A stretch of DNA of 64,000 nt from contig JAAVVG010000006.1 in the NCBI GenBank assembly GCA_012976225.1, positions 124,001 through 188,000 on the forward strand. The letters are read 5' to 3'. Origin of the DNA: Golubevia sp. BC0850. Lineage: Eukaryota > Basidiomycota > Exobasidiomycetes > Golubeviales > Golubeviaceae. The notes beneath the pieces are model-generated. The model had not been told where the DNA came from. It made no database searches and worked only from the letters and a program-made list of their open reading frames with translations. Position numbers and translations under genes: made by a program. Of the stretch, positions 48,807 through 60,400 are shown piece after piece (position 1 is the stretch's first letter; each line of letters starts with the position of its first letter).

Positions 48807-50955
48807 ATGAAACCATCTAAACAGAAGCAGAAAGAAAGGATTTCATTAGAAGAAGTTGATGATTCCATTCCAATGCTTAGTGAAGCATCCTCCTCAACCT
48901 CTTCTAATCATCAAAATCATAAGCGGAATCAGTTAGATCACACTTACTCTCCAGTTTCCCAATCCAAGAAGAAATCTTTAATTTCAAAGTATTGTTCAAA
49001 TCTCACATCATCATCTTCAAGTTCATCAAAATTGAATTGTATTAAAGCTAAACATTCAGATGATTCAAGTTGGGATCCATCAATTTTGAATCCAGCTTCA
49101 GCCAGAAGATCAAAATCTTTTAATCAATTAGGTTTGCAGAAAGTTAAATCTTCTTTTCATTCTGATGTTGGAAAATCAGGAAAATCTCATTTAAGCTTAG
49201 GTGTAATTCAACCTTCAAGACAATCCTTACAGAAAGAAAGAATCAATCATAATTTCAAGTTAACTGGTTTAGAGAAACCTCTGGCTTCAACTGATTCAGA
49301 TGGAATCGATTCAATGACTGAAAGAGGTAAAAGATGGTATGATGCTCAATTAGGTGAAGGTAGACCTTCAAACAATTACATTTCAAATGATAATGACAAT
49401 TCAGATCTACCTTACTCTTCTGCTTATCCTTCTTCTCAAAGAGGTCTTCATTTACCTTCAACTTATCAACACCCTTTATCCAAAGTCAAACCTCTAAAAT
49501 CAGATTCGGGTTATTCAAAGACGATATTGGATGATGATCCTTTATTGAGCGTTCCTTCTTGGAATCGAAGACCTAGAACTGAGGCTTCCTTGTTGAGGGA
49601 AAGAGCAAGAGATCTGACTGGAAGGTGGACTTGGAGATGGACTCCTGGTGAAGGCTGGAAAGTTGGCAGATCTAAAGATTGGGGGATTTATAATAGTGAG
49701 GAGGGAATTGGGACTGCTATGGCGGCTTTGTTACCCCCTAGTCAACCTGCTGGCTTGTCGTGAGTAGATCCTTCACAAAGCGGGTCGGGACAAGGTAGTC
49801 GGACACAGATAGATCATTTCTTTGAATCTACATATGTTGCTTTGAATGCGTGGACTTCTTGTCGGGGCCTCTTCGAATATTCCTGCCAACTGATCTCCTC
49901 TCCTCTACCCTCTACCCTCCAGTTTCCCACCCATCATCCCACATCAATCCAATTCAATCTTTCTTTTCCTTTTATTCTCAGCTTTACTAGTCATGTTAAT
50001 CCTCATGATTATCCTAGAAGACGTCCTAGGATACTCAATTCCATCTCCAATCCCAATCCGACTCCTTTCAAGATTAACTCGAAGGCTTCCCTTACCGATC
50101 TCAGTTCAAAGAAGAGCCATGGCGATAGGTCAATGGGCTGAAGAAATGAAGAAAGTAGGAGCTGAAGATGATTGGAGAAGTTTTTTAGGAAGAGGGTCTA
50201 ATTCTTCAGGAAAGGGGATTACTAGATCCGGAGTTGAGAGAGAATTAACAAGAGGTAGTTTGAGAAATAGAAACGCTGTTAACAAATCTACGAGAGGATC
50301 TGAAGAAATCGCTTTGTTAGGAAGGAATGAAATGAATGGACGTTTCGACGGATCCGATTCAGGAGAAGGCAGTTCTTCAAAAGCTTACTCAAATGCTTTG
50401 AGAGATTTATATTCAAAAGCGATTTCTCCAATCACTTTAACTTCAACTTCTCAAGACGATCCGAATGAACTTTCCTCTTCTTCAACCTCTAAAGGAAAGA
50501 AAAAAGCGAAATCAAGTTTAGATGAAACTTTACCCTCTACGATTTCAAGATCTTCAACTCCACCTACTAGACCTATAAGTCCTTCGACTGCTTCTCTACT
50601 TAGAGCTCATGCTCATTCTCCTCCTATCAGAAGTCCTCTTGGTTTAGGTAGATCTATGCCAAATGGTGAAGTTTTTAATGGAGAATCTGGAAGTCTAAGC
50701 GTAGATATGAAAGAGATGGATCCTTTTGATTCTTATGCTTCGGCTAGTTCTAGTAATTCTAGAAGACCAAGTCATCCTCCTTCTACTTTAGCAACTTCTT
50801 GGATACCAAATCATGGTACTAGTCCTTCAACTTCTAAAAGAACGGTTTATGAGGTCAATCAAACTCCAGGGGCATCTCCTCCTCAAAGTCCTAAGAGTAA
50901 TGACGAGGATAATAGAGCGAGAACGGTTGGATCGGTTTTAGTTCCTGTTGGATGA
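48807..50955 (+). CDS. Unrecognised single-TM protein with Trp-rich motif
   Basis: Two exons, 48807-49759 and 49923-50955, give 661 residues. The acceptor at 49922 is the one that keeps the second frame open and completes a membrane helix. The N-terminal 250 residues are Ser/Asn/Lys-rich and probably disordered. A tight motif follows (LTGRWTWRWTPGEGWKVGRS, then KDWGIYNSEEG). Next comes one long hydrophobic helix (SIFLFLLFSALLVMLILMII) and RLLSRLTRRLPLP, then IGQWAEEMKKVGAEDDWRSF and another long Ser/Pro-rich disordered tail. Codons are AT-rich, like the DEAD-box gene. No signal peptide. Localisation and function unknown. Confidence 0.65.
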
Positions 50956-52225
50956 GAAAGGAAGTTAAATTGCTTTCGAACCGAGCAAATTCCATCTAGT
51001 CGAAAATTCCAGCAACTTCCACTCTTCTTTCATACCCAGGTCCCATCTAGTCTTACTTCTTCCACCATCTATCTTCCATCTTCAAAGCTATCATCATTTC
51101 AAGATTCTTTCGATCTCATCTAAACCTCTACTTCATTCGTCTTCAAGCCCATTACTCCATTCTTACTTCCCTATTTTCTTCACAAGTCCCGTTTCATCGC
51201 GCATCTCAACATCATCCAGTATACATCACGATCTAGCTCAAAATCATCAGAACAACTTTATTTTCACCGGCTATGAAAACCAAGCCCTATTTGATCTCTT
51301 TCTTCTCGTCAAAAAGTCTTGCCTTGCTTCAGGTTTCTCTGTCTTTTCGTTTTGCCCTTCGGTTTCATTCATTCATTCTTCACTCTTTGACCTTTCTTTT
51401 ATCACTTCTTTGAAAGTTGGGACCAAACAATCTAATGAACTCCATTCTATCTGTGTTTCATAAACCTCGATCTGAAAGTTGTTGAGGCAGATTCTGCAAA
51501 GGGGTCGAGAAGAGGAGACTAGCTAAGAAGCTTTGCTTGAATCAGAGTCAAAGCGTTTGAAAAAGAGGGCTGGTGATTCTAACTTAGCCAAATACTTTGT
51601 TGGGACTCATTCAGATCCCCACACTCTGTGAATTTACAGTTCTAGCAAAAAGTCGAGAGAACGCAATGAAGTCTGCTGTAGAAAGAATTGAGAAAGCCTT
51701 TCCTATTTCACTAGATCAGTTTATATTTCGAAAGCTCCCTTCTATTGCTTAGTCCTTCGTCCTATAATTTCAAGGCGTTTGTGTTACACGAAATTGATCG
51801 TCTTCTTTTCTGCTGATGTTCGTGCGAATTGAGTAAGACAATCAATCCGTCCCCCCCCCCCTTGACTTTGACTCTCATCTAAGAAAGGGGTCAAGTCACG
51901 ATCACGAAAAATAGTCTCCTCTCTCTAGATCATTCACTTCAGATCAAAACTTCCTCTGACATCTCTTCCTACTCGAAGCTAGCAACTTTGCAGAGACTGT
52001 TGACAGTCTGAGTCTAGAATGTCTTCCACTTCAAAAGTTCCTCTTTGTTAGGCAGGCACTACTTTCTCAGGAAAACGAACAGATTTCAGCGATCAAAAGT
52101 CTTTCTATTGCAAAGTCCCCTTTGATGAAAAGGTTGAAAATACACATGTGAAGTGAAAAGAGGAGAGGTTCGACTAGTCATGAAAGGATAGACCAAAGAC
52201 GTCGGTGGATATGCGGTGAATACCT
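50956..52225. other. Gene-poor interval
   Basis: 1.27 kb of AT-leaning, T/C-rich sequence with an 11-base C run at 51851-51861. No coding frame with splice support on either strand. It would hold the 3' flanks of the two convergent genes. Confidence 0.5.
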
Positions 52226-52547
52226 CTACTCTTCTCTGTTCTCGAAAACAGGGGCGAATAAGTCGCGAGACTCTAGCAAGGAGGCGATGAACGAGTCCTC
52301 TTCATCGTCAGAGACATCTCTTCTGCCGTTCTGGATTCAAGAAGCGGAAAAAAGGGGAGAGTCAGTGAGGCTGTCAGAGCTGCGTTGTTCGATGCGCGAC
52401 GAACTACAAAGCTCACCTTCTTGTTGTATCCGCTGAGAAGCCACTTGATAACAGCAGCGGCAGGCTTACTGATAGGCTTGTCAACACGAGACTTGCCGTT
52501 GATGATGATGCGACGATCCAATTCAGAAGCCTGAACACGGGAAGCGG
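52226..52547 (-). repeat. Downstream copy of the tandem exon-intron duplication
   Basis: Copy B of the unit described at 52617-52950. Its second exon is about 9 nt shorter inside and carries the stop codon, where copy A has a splice donor. Confidence 0.85.
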
Positions 52548-53137
52548 GTAGCAAAAAGAACCGGTCAGATGAGAGCTTGGGTACTAAATTGCCATGCCTT
52601 CTCGATCTCTACTCACCTCGTCGTCTCTCTCTTCGAACAAAGAAGCGAACAGATCATCGTCGACATCGCGAGATTCGAGCAAAGAGGCGATGAACGCGTC
52701 CTCTTCAACGTCAGAGACATCTCTTCTGCCGTTCTGGATTCAAGAAGTGGAAAAAAGGGGAGAGTCAGTGAGGCTGTCAGAGCTGCGTTGTTCGATGCGC
52801 GACGAACTGCAAAGCTCACCTTCTTGTTGTATCCGCTGAGAAGCCACTTAATAACAGCAGCGGCAGGCTTACTGATAGGCTTGTCAACACGAGATTTGCC
52901 GTTGATGATGATGCGACGATCCAATTCAGAAGCCTGAACACGGGAAGCGGGAAGCAAAGGAGGATAAGGATAAGCAAGGGTAGATGCAGCATTCCATATT
53001 CTCCATTTATTGCTCACTTCCAATGGTGCGTCTCTTGTTTGAGATTCCAAGGAAAGACCTCTGGAATCTGGCAAAGGTTGGGCCATTAAAGCAGCCACGA
53101 AGGCCAGAGGAAGGGCTAGTTTGATGATGACTTGCAT
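52226..53137 (-). CDS. Small secreted protein built by a recent exon-pair duplication
   Basis: Five exons, 53137-53018, 52933-52820, 52733-52617, 52530-52417, 52330-52226, give 189 residues. Every exon is a multiple of three and all junctions are phase 0. Exon 1 is a signal peptide plus short linker (MQVIIKLALPLAFVAALMAQ). Exons 2 and 4 are near-identical (ASELDRRIIINGKSRV, then a helix AAAVIKWLLSGYNKK). Exons 3 and 5 are diverging copies starting NGRRDVSD, acidic and rich in RD (ESRDVDDDLFASLFEERDDE in exon 3; ESRDLFAPVFENREE in exon 5). It lacks the DLLG ending but has the same style of hydrophobic helix and acidic RD tail as the neighbouring small secreted proteins. Function unknown. Confidence 0.8.
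52617..52950 (-). repeat. Upstream copy of a tandem exon-intron duplication
   Basis: Copy A contains the end of an intron, a 114-nt exon, an 86-nt intron and a 117-nt exon. It matches copy B (52226-52547) at a constant offset of 403 nt, with only a few base differences from the shared intron end through the second intron; divergence and a short deletion appear in the last 60 nt. Confidence 0.85.
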
Positions 53138-53723
53138 TGTAATTTTAAAACTTTGAAGCTGAAGCTGGGTTAGAAAGAAATAAGTTAAAAGTGAAGTAAA
53201 TGTGGATAGTCCGGCTATCTGAAGAAGTAGAAGTAGTAAAAAAAGGAAGAAGAAAAGAAAGTGGCGAGGTGCTGAGAAGAAAGAAGTTTCAACAATCGAG
53301 CTCAACTTAAATACCTTTTGGCTCTTAGTGAGAGAAAGGAACAAGACTGTGGTCTGTAAGAAAAATCTAATCAGACAAATCAACGTACAAGGATCCAGAA
53401 GCCCAAGACTCCGAACTTGGGAGCATGGTGTGTATGAGAAGGGACGAGCGAGCGACAATTATAGTGAAGCTCTGAATGGAGAAAAGGAGTCCTTGAGTTC
53501 TATCCAAAGAGATAAGCAAAGGTAATTGCAGAAAAGGATTCTTCATAGAGCTTTGGGAGACAGTGTCACGCCGCCCACCCCTTTCTCGAGTTGCAGCCTT
53601 TCTCTCTTTTTCACCTTTTGAAGTAGAATAGAAGCATACACAACGTTCTCATTTAGGTGCGCTTCTTGAGATTTGAGACCGGAGGCCGAGGCCGGAGATA
53701 TCAGAGATGTCAGAGACATCATA

Positions 53724-53746
53724 CCCCCGGGGGGGGGGGGGGGGGG
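53724..53746 (+). repeat. C5G18 homopolymer tract
   Basis: Five C followed directly by eighteen G, the longest homopolymer in the window, in a promoter-side intergenic region. Confidence 0.9.
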
Positions 53747-53765
53747 TTGAGCAAGACTGAAATCA

Positions 53766-53789
53766 GATGTGAGATGTGAGATGTGAGAC
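53766..53789 (+). repeat. GATGTGA heptamer repeat
   Basis: Three tandem copies of the 7-mer GATGTGA/AGATGTG next to the poly-G tract. Confidence 0.8.
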
Positions 53790-54360
53790 GGAGTATAGAG
53801 CAATTGATCTCTCTCCGATCTGAAATGATATAAAATTCTAGAGAGACAAAATGGGGTATAGAGCAACTGAGGGCGCCCTTTGTCAAAATTTTGAAGGGAC
53901 GGTCTATCTAGGATATCCAGGGTTGCGCCGCAGTCGAAGATGTCCTATAAAACCTTCTTTAAACATGTGCGTATGCCACAGTGCAAAAGTAGTTGATTGC
54001 TATGGCGATCTTAAGGCTTGAGTGCGGACGCTTCAGTTGAAATTCTAAAGTCGCAGTACTCACTCGCAGGTCCCCCTCGATGGGCATTTCCCAATTCCAG
54101 TGCGCCGACAGCTGACGGAGCTTCGGAATCTTCTCGAGGACCTTCAAGCTTCCAGTCATAAAGGAGAACATTCGAAGCCCCCAAAATCTTACAAATAGCG
54201 CCTTCTTCGTGACGTTCTTCTCCTCCCCCAACAACCTTTCGTTCACTTTCGTTTCTCACAACCTCTTCTTTCTTCTTCTTCTTCGTAGCTGGCCTTCGAA
54301 CCTTTCAACGTCACTTTCATTTGTTTCAAACCTTCTCAAGAGTAGAATTCTTTAAGCACA

Positions 54361-54847
54361 ATGCAATTGACTCATTTCGTTCTACCTTTGGCTTTAGCTG
54401 CAACTCTTGCAAGCGCCGCTATTATTCCAACTCGAGCAACTTCAGAATTATCTGGAAGATCTCAATCTTTACACCAAGAAATTGTCAAATTTGACGATCT
54501 CGTTAGTCTTCTAGTTAGAGATGATGTAGATCTCGCCGCAAGAGGACCAGGAGCTCAATACGAGGGCGTCACTCCCAAAGTTGCGGTCGGCATAGCTTTG
54601 GGCATGGTGCGGACCTTTGGACATATTTTGAAGAAAAAGAGTGAGTGAAAGACTGAGAGTAAGCTTGGTTTGTCTGGTTCGACTTTCGCTTTTTCTGACA
54701 TCGACTCTCGACTCTCTCTTTACCCTCCTAGTCAAGGGGAGAAACTTCGACGAGCTTGAAGAGCAATTTCAATTGTTTGTCAGAGAGCTGGAGGACGAAG
54801 TCTCAACTCCTCCTATCGCTCGTGACTTCGATTTGTTAGGATTCTAG
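54361..54847 (+). CDS. Small secreted protein, DLLG-tail family
   Basis: Two exons, 54361-54640 and 54732-54847, give 131 residues. The first 20 residues are a signal peptide (MQLTHFVLPLALAATLASAA). SGRSQSLHQE and RDDVDLAARG follow, then a hydrophobic helix (KVAVGIALGMVRTFGHIL) next to KKK, then an acidic helix (NFDELEEQFQLFVRELEDE) and the terminal ARDFDLLGF. The RD plus DLLG ending and the Gly-containing helix match the 45.4 kb and 20 kb proteins. There is only one copy of the unit and no internal repeat. Function unknown. Confidence 0.78.
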
Positions 54848-56714
54848 ACGACAGTTCAGTCAAACGGGAATCTTAGTGCGACCTTGCCATAAATTCTTTC
54901 TATTTCGCTTTGTATTGACACTATCTTCGCTACCTTTATCAACACGCATTTTGCTTGAAGTCACCATGTTCTCGAGTCTGGAGGTTTTTTGATCTGATAA
55001 TAGGCTGGCTCGATAGCAGCTTGATTTTTGCTGCGTGGAGAGAAGAGAAGGTGTTTCGTCAGAAACGAGCCTCAAAAGTTGAATCCCAAAACCAAGAGAC
55101 TCACAGATCCAATCGTAAGACAGTATTAGCCCCACTGTCCAGCTGTCATGGACAGATTTAATGATTCCAGGTAAAGTCGGAATTCTTCATTTCTAGTTCT
55201 ACCTCGTTCATCTCTTAAACTCAACCCATCCATGAAATCAGTATAATTCTTCTCCTTGACTTTGGATTATGTACTTCTCCAGAAAATGGATTGGAAGCAG
55301 ATTTGTTGTTCATCATTTCTCCGACATTAGTTTTCTTCCAAGACCGTGAAGCATTGGTAGTTGTCCATCCAAAGAGAGATGCATGTCAGTTTCTGTGCAT
55401 TCGATTCCATTTTGCGAAGCTCTGAAATAAGAATCGAAAGAGGCTCGGTTTTTCCATTCTAACGAAGTCCAGGATGAGCACAGAGGACACCAAGACCTGT
55501 TCAAGGGGTTCTGAAGGCGGAAATGATCTGAAGAAACAGAGGGAAGAGAGTCAGCTACCCTACCTTTTTGAGCAACTATGTCTCGAAACTTGCTTTTCTA
55601 AGGTAATTTGAGCAACTATGTCTCAAAACCTACTTTTACAAGGTAATAATCAAATTTGAGCTCCTTGACCCAAAGAGACAAGAATAGCCAAGGGTAGGAG
55701 ATGAGAGATTCGCATTTTCATCTGTTGTTGCTTGAGCTCGAGCGGTACAGGACAAAAGGAAGAATTCATAGGAGACCGCTCAATTGATACCCTTCTCAAG
55801 AGCCCAAGAGCTTAAATCTATTCGGACCGAACGAATTCTACTCTTAGCGGTGAGAAGAGCCAAAGGGAGAAGGGCAGGTTCTGGCGCCGTACCTCTTGAG
55901 TGGAACGGTCGATGAACATGAGAAACGAAGTCTCAAGATCTGAAAAAGGGACTTTTCCTCCTATTCTGGTGAATTAAAGAGTCTCTCTTGTCTCTTTAGA
56001 AGGTTGGAAGTTTCGAATGTCATTTAATCTCAAACCGCCACCGCGTCGCAGAGGTGGAGACAGAAGAACAAATGAGAAGCAGCAAAGACTTGATCTTAGG
56101 TTCTGAAACTGCACTTTGAACGATATTTCCTTTGCAGTCGAGCTGTTTCTTCATGATTGTTCGTTAGGCGGAGTCTTTGACATCTGATTCAAAATTCGGA
56201 AGAAAGTGGTTGAGCTTTTTGTCACCAAGTGGCAGTTGCGCGACTATGGTGAGGTTGGGCTGGAAAAGGATGGACCGAGAAGGAGTAGAATTACACTTTA
56301 TAAGATTCTGAGATCCAAAGACAGTTACATATCTAAAAGAAGGAAGAGCAAGGTTTGCTCGAAGAAGAATCGACGAGTCGGGATTTCGGATCAAAGGGTA
56401 TCAAAGGCTGAAGGACTTTTGGGACTTGGACAACTCAGAAAGCGTAAGGTTGATCATTCTGAAAGTTCAATGCTTCTCGAAAGGAGATGTCGCTGATCAA
56501 CACTTCTGTATGAGCCATTCTGGAGCTCTTCCGGCTGCAAAGTGAAAAGGGAGGTGAGACAAAGGTGAGAGGTGAAAACTACACGGAGATCCCTGAATAT
56601 GAGGGCATCCGTATCGTTCTTTCCCTTTGTTTCGATGTTTGAGTTCTAAAGGGAACAGCACGTTGTCGCCGACTCTTCATCCAAGGCCTTTCCTCATACA
56701 ACGCCCCCTCACCT
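54848..56714. other. Gene-poor interval
   Basis: Nearly 1.9 kb without a supported gene on either strand. Short open frames are not joined by plausible splice sites. A 40-nt direct repeat lies at 55568-55647. I see no transposon-like termini or coding remains. Confidence 0.5.
55568..55647 (+). repeat. Two tandem copies of a 40-nt unit
   Basis: Unit 55568-55607 and unit 55608-55647 both start TTGAGCAACTATGTCTC and end AAGGTAAT, with about six differences between them. Confidence 0.9.
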
Positions 56715-56960
56715 CTAGTACTCACCGTGTGACTGCAAGGCAAAAATCATTACCAGCACCAGACTGGTAGTGATACAAAGAGAGACGGCAAAGATACAGC
56801 ATACAGCTGCTAACGTCTTTGAGAATGGTTCCTTATTTTGAAATGATCGGTCGAGTCGATTTTTGTAAGATAGTAGATAACCAACAGGAGGACCTCTCTC
56901 AGGTCTGGAGTTTCCTTTCAAAGATTTGCGGAGACTTGCAGAACTCATTCGAGAGTTCAA
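56715..56960 (-). pseudogene. Isolated N-terminal exon resembling the DUF3712-type gene
   Basis: A minus-strand frame reads GPPVGYLLSYKN and then PFSKTLAAVCCIFAVSLCIT with a membrane helix ending VLVMIFALQSHG, followed by a good donor (GTGAGT at about 56727). Pattern and spacing resemble the N-terminus of the plus-strand gene at 57.6 kb (MPIGYFAARE, then FSKKIGNCCLFVAPLIIIPA). No further exons follow on the minus strand, so this looks like a truncated, inverted paralogue fragment rather than a working gene. Confidence 0.4.
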
Positions 56961-57428
56961 AAGAAAGTAGAAGAAGATGGGCTTGCTTTAGCCAGTCAGA
57001 AAATTGGGATGAGTTCCTTGAGAAGAAAGTGAGTGGCAATGTCTTGAATTTCTCCAGCTGGAAAAACACCCAGGTAGAACGAGAAAGATGGAGCAGGGAG
57101 AGTATCAGAATGAGGGTAGAGAGGAGAGAGAGAAAGATGGGAAGAGAAAAAAGAAAAGAGGAGAGAAGGAAGGAAGGTCAGGAGCCGCAGAGGAAGTCTC
57201 CAAGTCTCCCCTAGCTCCGACGACCTTTTCAAAATGATATGAGAGAGGTATTTATGCTTCACGAGATCGCCTGAAAGAAGAGGGGCGGACGTAAAGTAAG
57301 GGATGTCAATCTTCACTCTGTACGGGGATAAAGTAATTCTCCATATCTGATCACATTTTCTCTCACTTTAGATTGCTATTGGATTCTCGGGGCGCAGATC
57401 GGCGGATCTGTGGATCTGGGTTCTATAG

Positions 57429-60400
57429 ATGATCAACTTTCCTTTGACCTACCTCAAATTTCCTTTGCCTCCACCTTCGTTCCCTTCCCTCCTCGCAGTC
57501 AATTTCTTCTTCCGCTTTCTGGGTTCTATTCTTCAACGCTCGTACGGCTCCCGAGAACACCTCACACAAAGAGGGAGATCAAGCGAAGCTAGTGCATCAA
57601 TTACAAGCAACTACAGACCTGGAATGCCAATTGGATACTTCGCCGCTAGAGAAACTCCTTACGAGAAAAAATGATTTTCGAAGAAAATTGGGAACTGCTG
57701 CTTGTTCGTGGCTCCATTGATCATCATCCCAGCTTTGGTGATTACCCTTGTTCCGGTTCTCCTAGCTGTCGCGAGTGAGTTCCATTAGAGCAAAGATGTA
57801 ACTTCTGAGTGGAGAGGTGAGAAGAAGGTTAGCAGAGATGAGCGAGTCCTGACTTCTAACATGAGAATCCCCTTCCCCTTTTTCTTTGTTCCAACAGATC
57901 ACGCTTTGCATACCGCAGGTACGTGAAAGTGAATCGTCACTCTCCCTTGGGGTGAGGGGCGTTGAGTTTTCGTTCTCGTGATACCTATCTATCTCTGACC
58001 TACCTTTCAATGCCCTCAGTTCTTCATGTCCATTCCTCCAACATCGCTTCTGTCACCAACAGTTCATTCCCTATCAGCATTGAAGGGCAGGTGAGTTCGA
58101 CCCTGAGGAGAGAGAGGAGAGGGCAAGGACAGGAGAGCAACTCCAACCGCACAACTTTGAGCCTCACATTCCTCGCTTTTGAAGCTTTCTTGTACCACTA
58201 ACCATTTATTGTAGCCTCTTGATGTCAAGTTAGCTAAGGTCTTTTTCGTGGGGCTTTCGGATCCTGACTTCTTTCCTCGTCTTTTCTCCATTCTCGACTT
58301 TTCGTTTCAACTCTATTTCCCAGACACTCCTCTTGGAAGAATCTTGTTAAATGGAATCAAGTTCGACGTGGGAACTGGATTGAAGGGACTTCAAGGATTG
58401 AATCACTACGCAACCATTATTAATGATGTAGATGCTCTAGGAGGAACTAGTGATGCAATCTCGTTAGTAGTAGCTACTACTGTCATTAACCCGTCTAACA
58501 TCAACATCACAACCGGTGATGCCTTCTTCCTTCTTTAGGTGAGTCGAGCATCGAGCCTCTTCGATGGTCCATCGGTCATCTACTTCCACACTCACCCTCC
58601 CCCTCTCTCTCTCAGAATGAAGTTGTCCTTGGAAATATTACTCTTCCAAATCTGAACCTGGTGATTGGTCGTAACGATATCAATGCTACATCTTTCTTCG
58701 ACCCTAACAGAGACCCCAAAGGTTTGGTGACTCTCAACAGATTCATCTCGGGACAAGACACTAAGGTCAACATCTCTGGATTCGCCGGCTCTTCCAGAAC
58801 CGAGTCATTAGTAGGAACTTTCGAGAACGTGAGATTGTGAGTTGCTTTGCTTTCCCTTTTGTTCGTATCGACCCTCTTTCCTGTGCTGACTTCTCTCTTC
58901 TACCTCTTTTCAATTCACAGAAACGCTACTTTGCCTGGTCTGCAGTCTCGTATTGCTCAATTCGCAAACTTGACCATCTAAGATTCAACAGCAATTGCAG
59001 ACAACATCGCTGGATCGAACGTAGCTGTCAACAACCCCTTCACTTCAGATCTTCAACTCCTTAGAATCGCTTCCAAAGTCTCTGCAGCCGGAGTCTTAAT
59101 CGCAGACATTCACACACCTCTTAACTTCATGGCTAACGGAAACGCAGTGACAACTACTCCAAACATTCCTCTGGCTCTCAACCTCTTCCCACCCGACCTC
59201 TTTGCCATCGTAAGAGCCTTCGTGATCAAGTCAGGTCAAGATCTAGCTCAATTGGACGGAGTAGTTCAACTCGGAGGATACACCTACACTCCAATCACTA
59301 GCGCTGACGGAGCAATCGCTGTCAAGCGTGAAGAATCCTTCGACTTCGAGGAGGGAAACGAAGGAGCTCAGCTCTTGATGGGAGTCGGATCTAGCCCAGG
59401 AGCTCTAGCTGCTGCAGCTGACGAACATCACTCCAACGTAGCTCTCAGAAACGTGGTCCAAAAGGGGAACCTATACACCGGATTCGATCTACCTTCTTAC
59501 GTCGCTAGTGCCTTCTCCGTAGCAGAAGCAGATTTGGTCATCACTGCCGACGCTGTCATCGGAGAATCCGGAACTACTCTCACTTTCTCTCAAACCAACG
59601 TTCCCTTGGGAACTGACGAGACTCTCTTCAAGTTGCTTCCACCTCTGGCTGCTCTGATCGTCCAGAAGGTGGTCGATCAATCGATCCTCAACATCGACAG
59701 AGTAACTCTTCTAGATCTTAAACCAAGTTCCTTCAAGGCAGCACTGCAGGGAACACTCACAAATGCAGGTGAGTTTCTGGCATTCAGTCGGAAAGGACGG
59801 AGCAGGTGGGGCCTTCGATAGATATCGGCTCTGACGAACTGCTTCTTTTCCCTTGTTTCTTTCCTATCTTTTTCTCAGGTCCTTTCGATGGAGTAGTATC
59901 CTTCCTCAAGGGTCTCACCATCTTCTGGGAAGGAGAAGAACTCGCCCAGGCTGCTTTCCCAAATATCACTCTAGTCGGAGACGCCGGAGCTGCCATCAAC
60001 GTCGAGCTCGAGGCTCAAGTCAGCGATGTCGACTATCTGACCGAATTCACCAAGTACCTTCTCAACAATCCTCCTTTCGTCTGGAACATCAGAGGCGAAG
60101 ATATCGAAGTCGCAGCTCTAGGAATCGTCGTACCAGGGGTCAGTCTCTCCAAGGACGTGCAGCTAACTGGATTCGACGGTCTCAAGGGAATGGTCATCAT
60201 CAACTCTTTCGACATTCCATCCAACGAACCGGCCGGAGGCCTCGCTTTGACTGCAGTCTCTACCATCAATAATCCTTCTCAAGTCGGTGTCCAACTCTCA
60301 TCCTTCGTTACCTCGATCGAAAAGGATGGAACTGTGATCGGTCCAGCAGCTGCCAGTGAGCAATTCATCCTTCAAGCTCTTTCCACTACTACTCTACCTC

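Larger units (their letters stand above)
53138..54360. promoter_or_regulatory. Divergent promoter region with TATA box and simple repeats
   Basis: This lies between two secreted-protein genes. TATAAAA at 53946-53952 is a candidate TATA box for the 54.4 kb gene, though about 410 bp upstream of its ATG. The interval also holds a C5G18 run and GATGTGA repeats (listed separately). No gene is convincing. Confidence 0.4.

Noticed and set aside
55568-55647. CRISPR-like array
   Set aside because: Only two adjacent copies without spacers, in a eukaryotic genome.
54848-57300. Possible transposon remnant in the gene-poor stretch
   Set aside because: No terminal repeats, target-site duplications or transposase/reverse-transcriptase-like frames could be seen.
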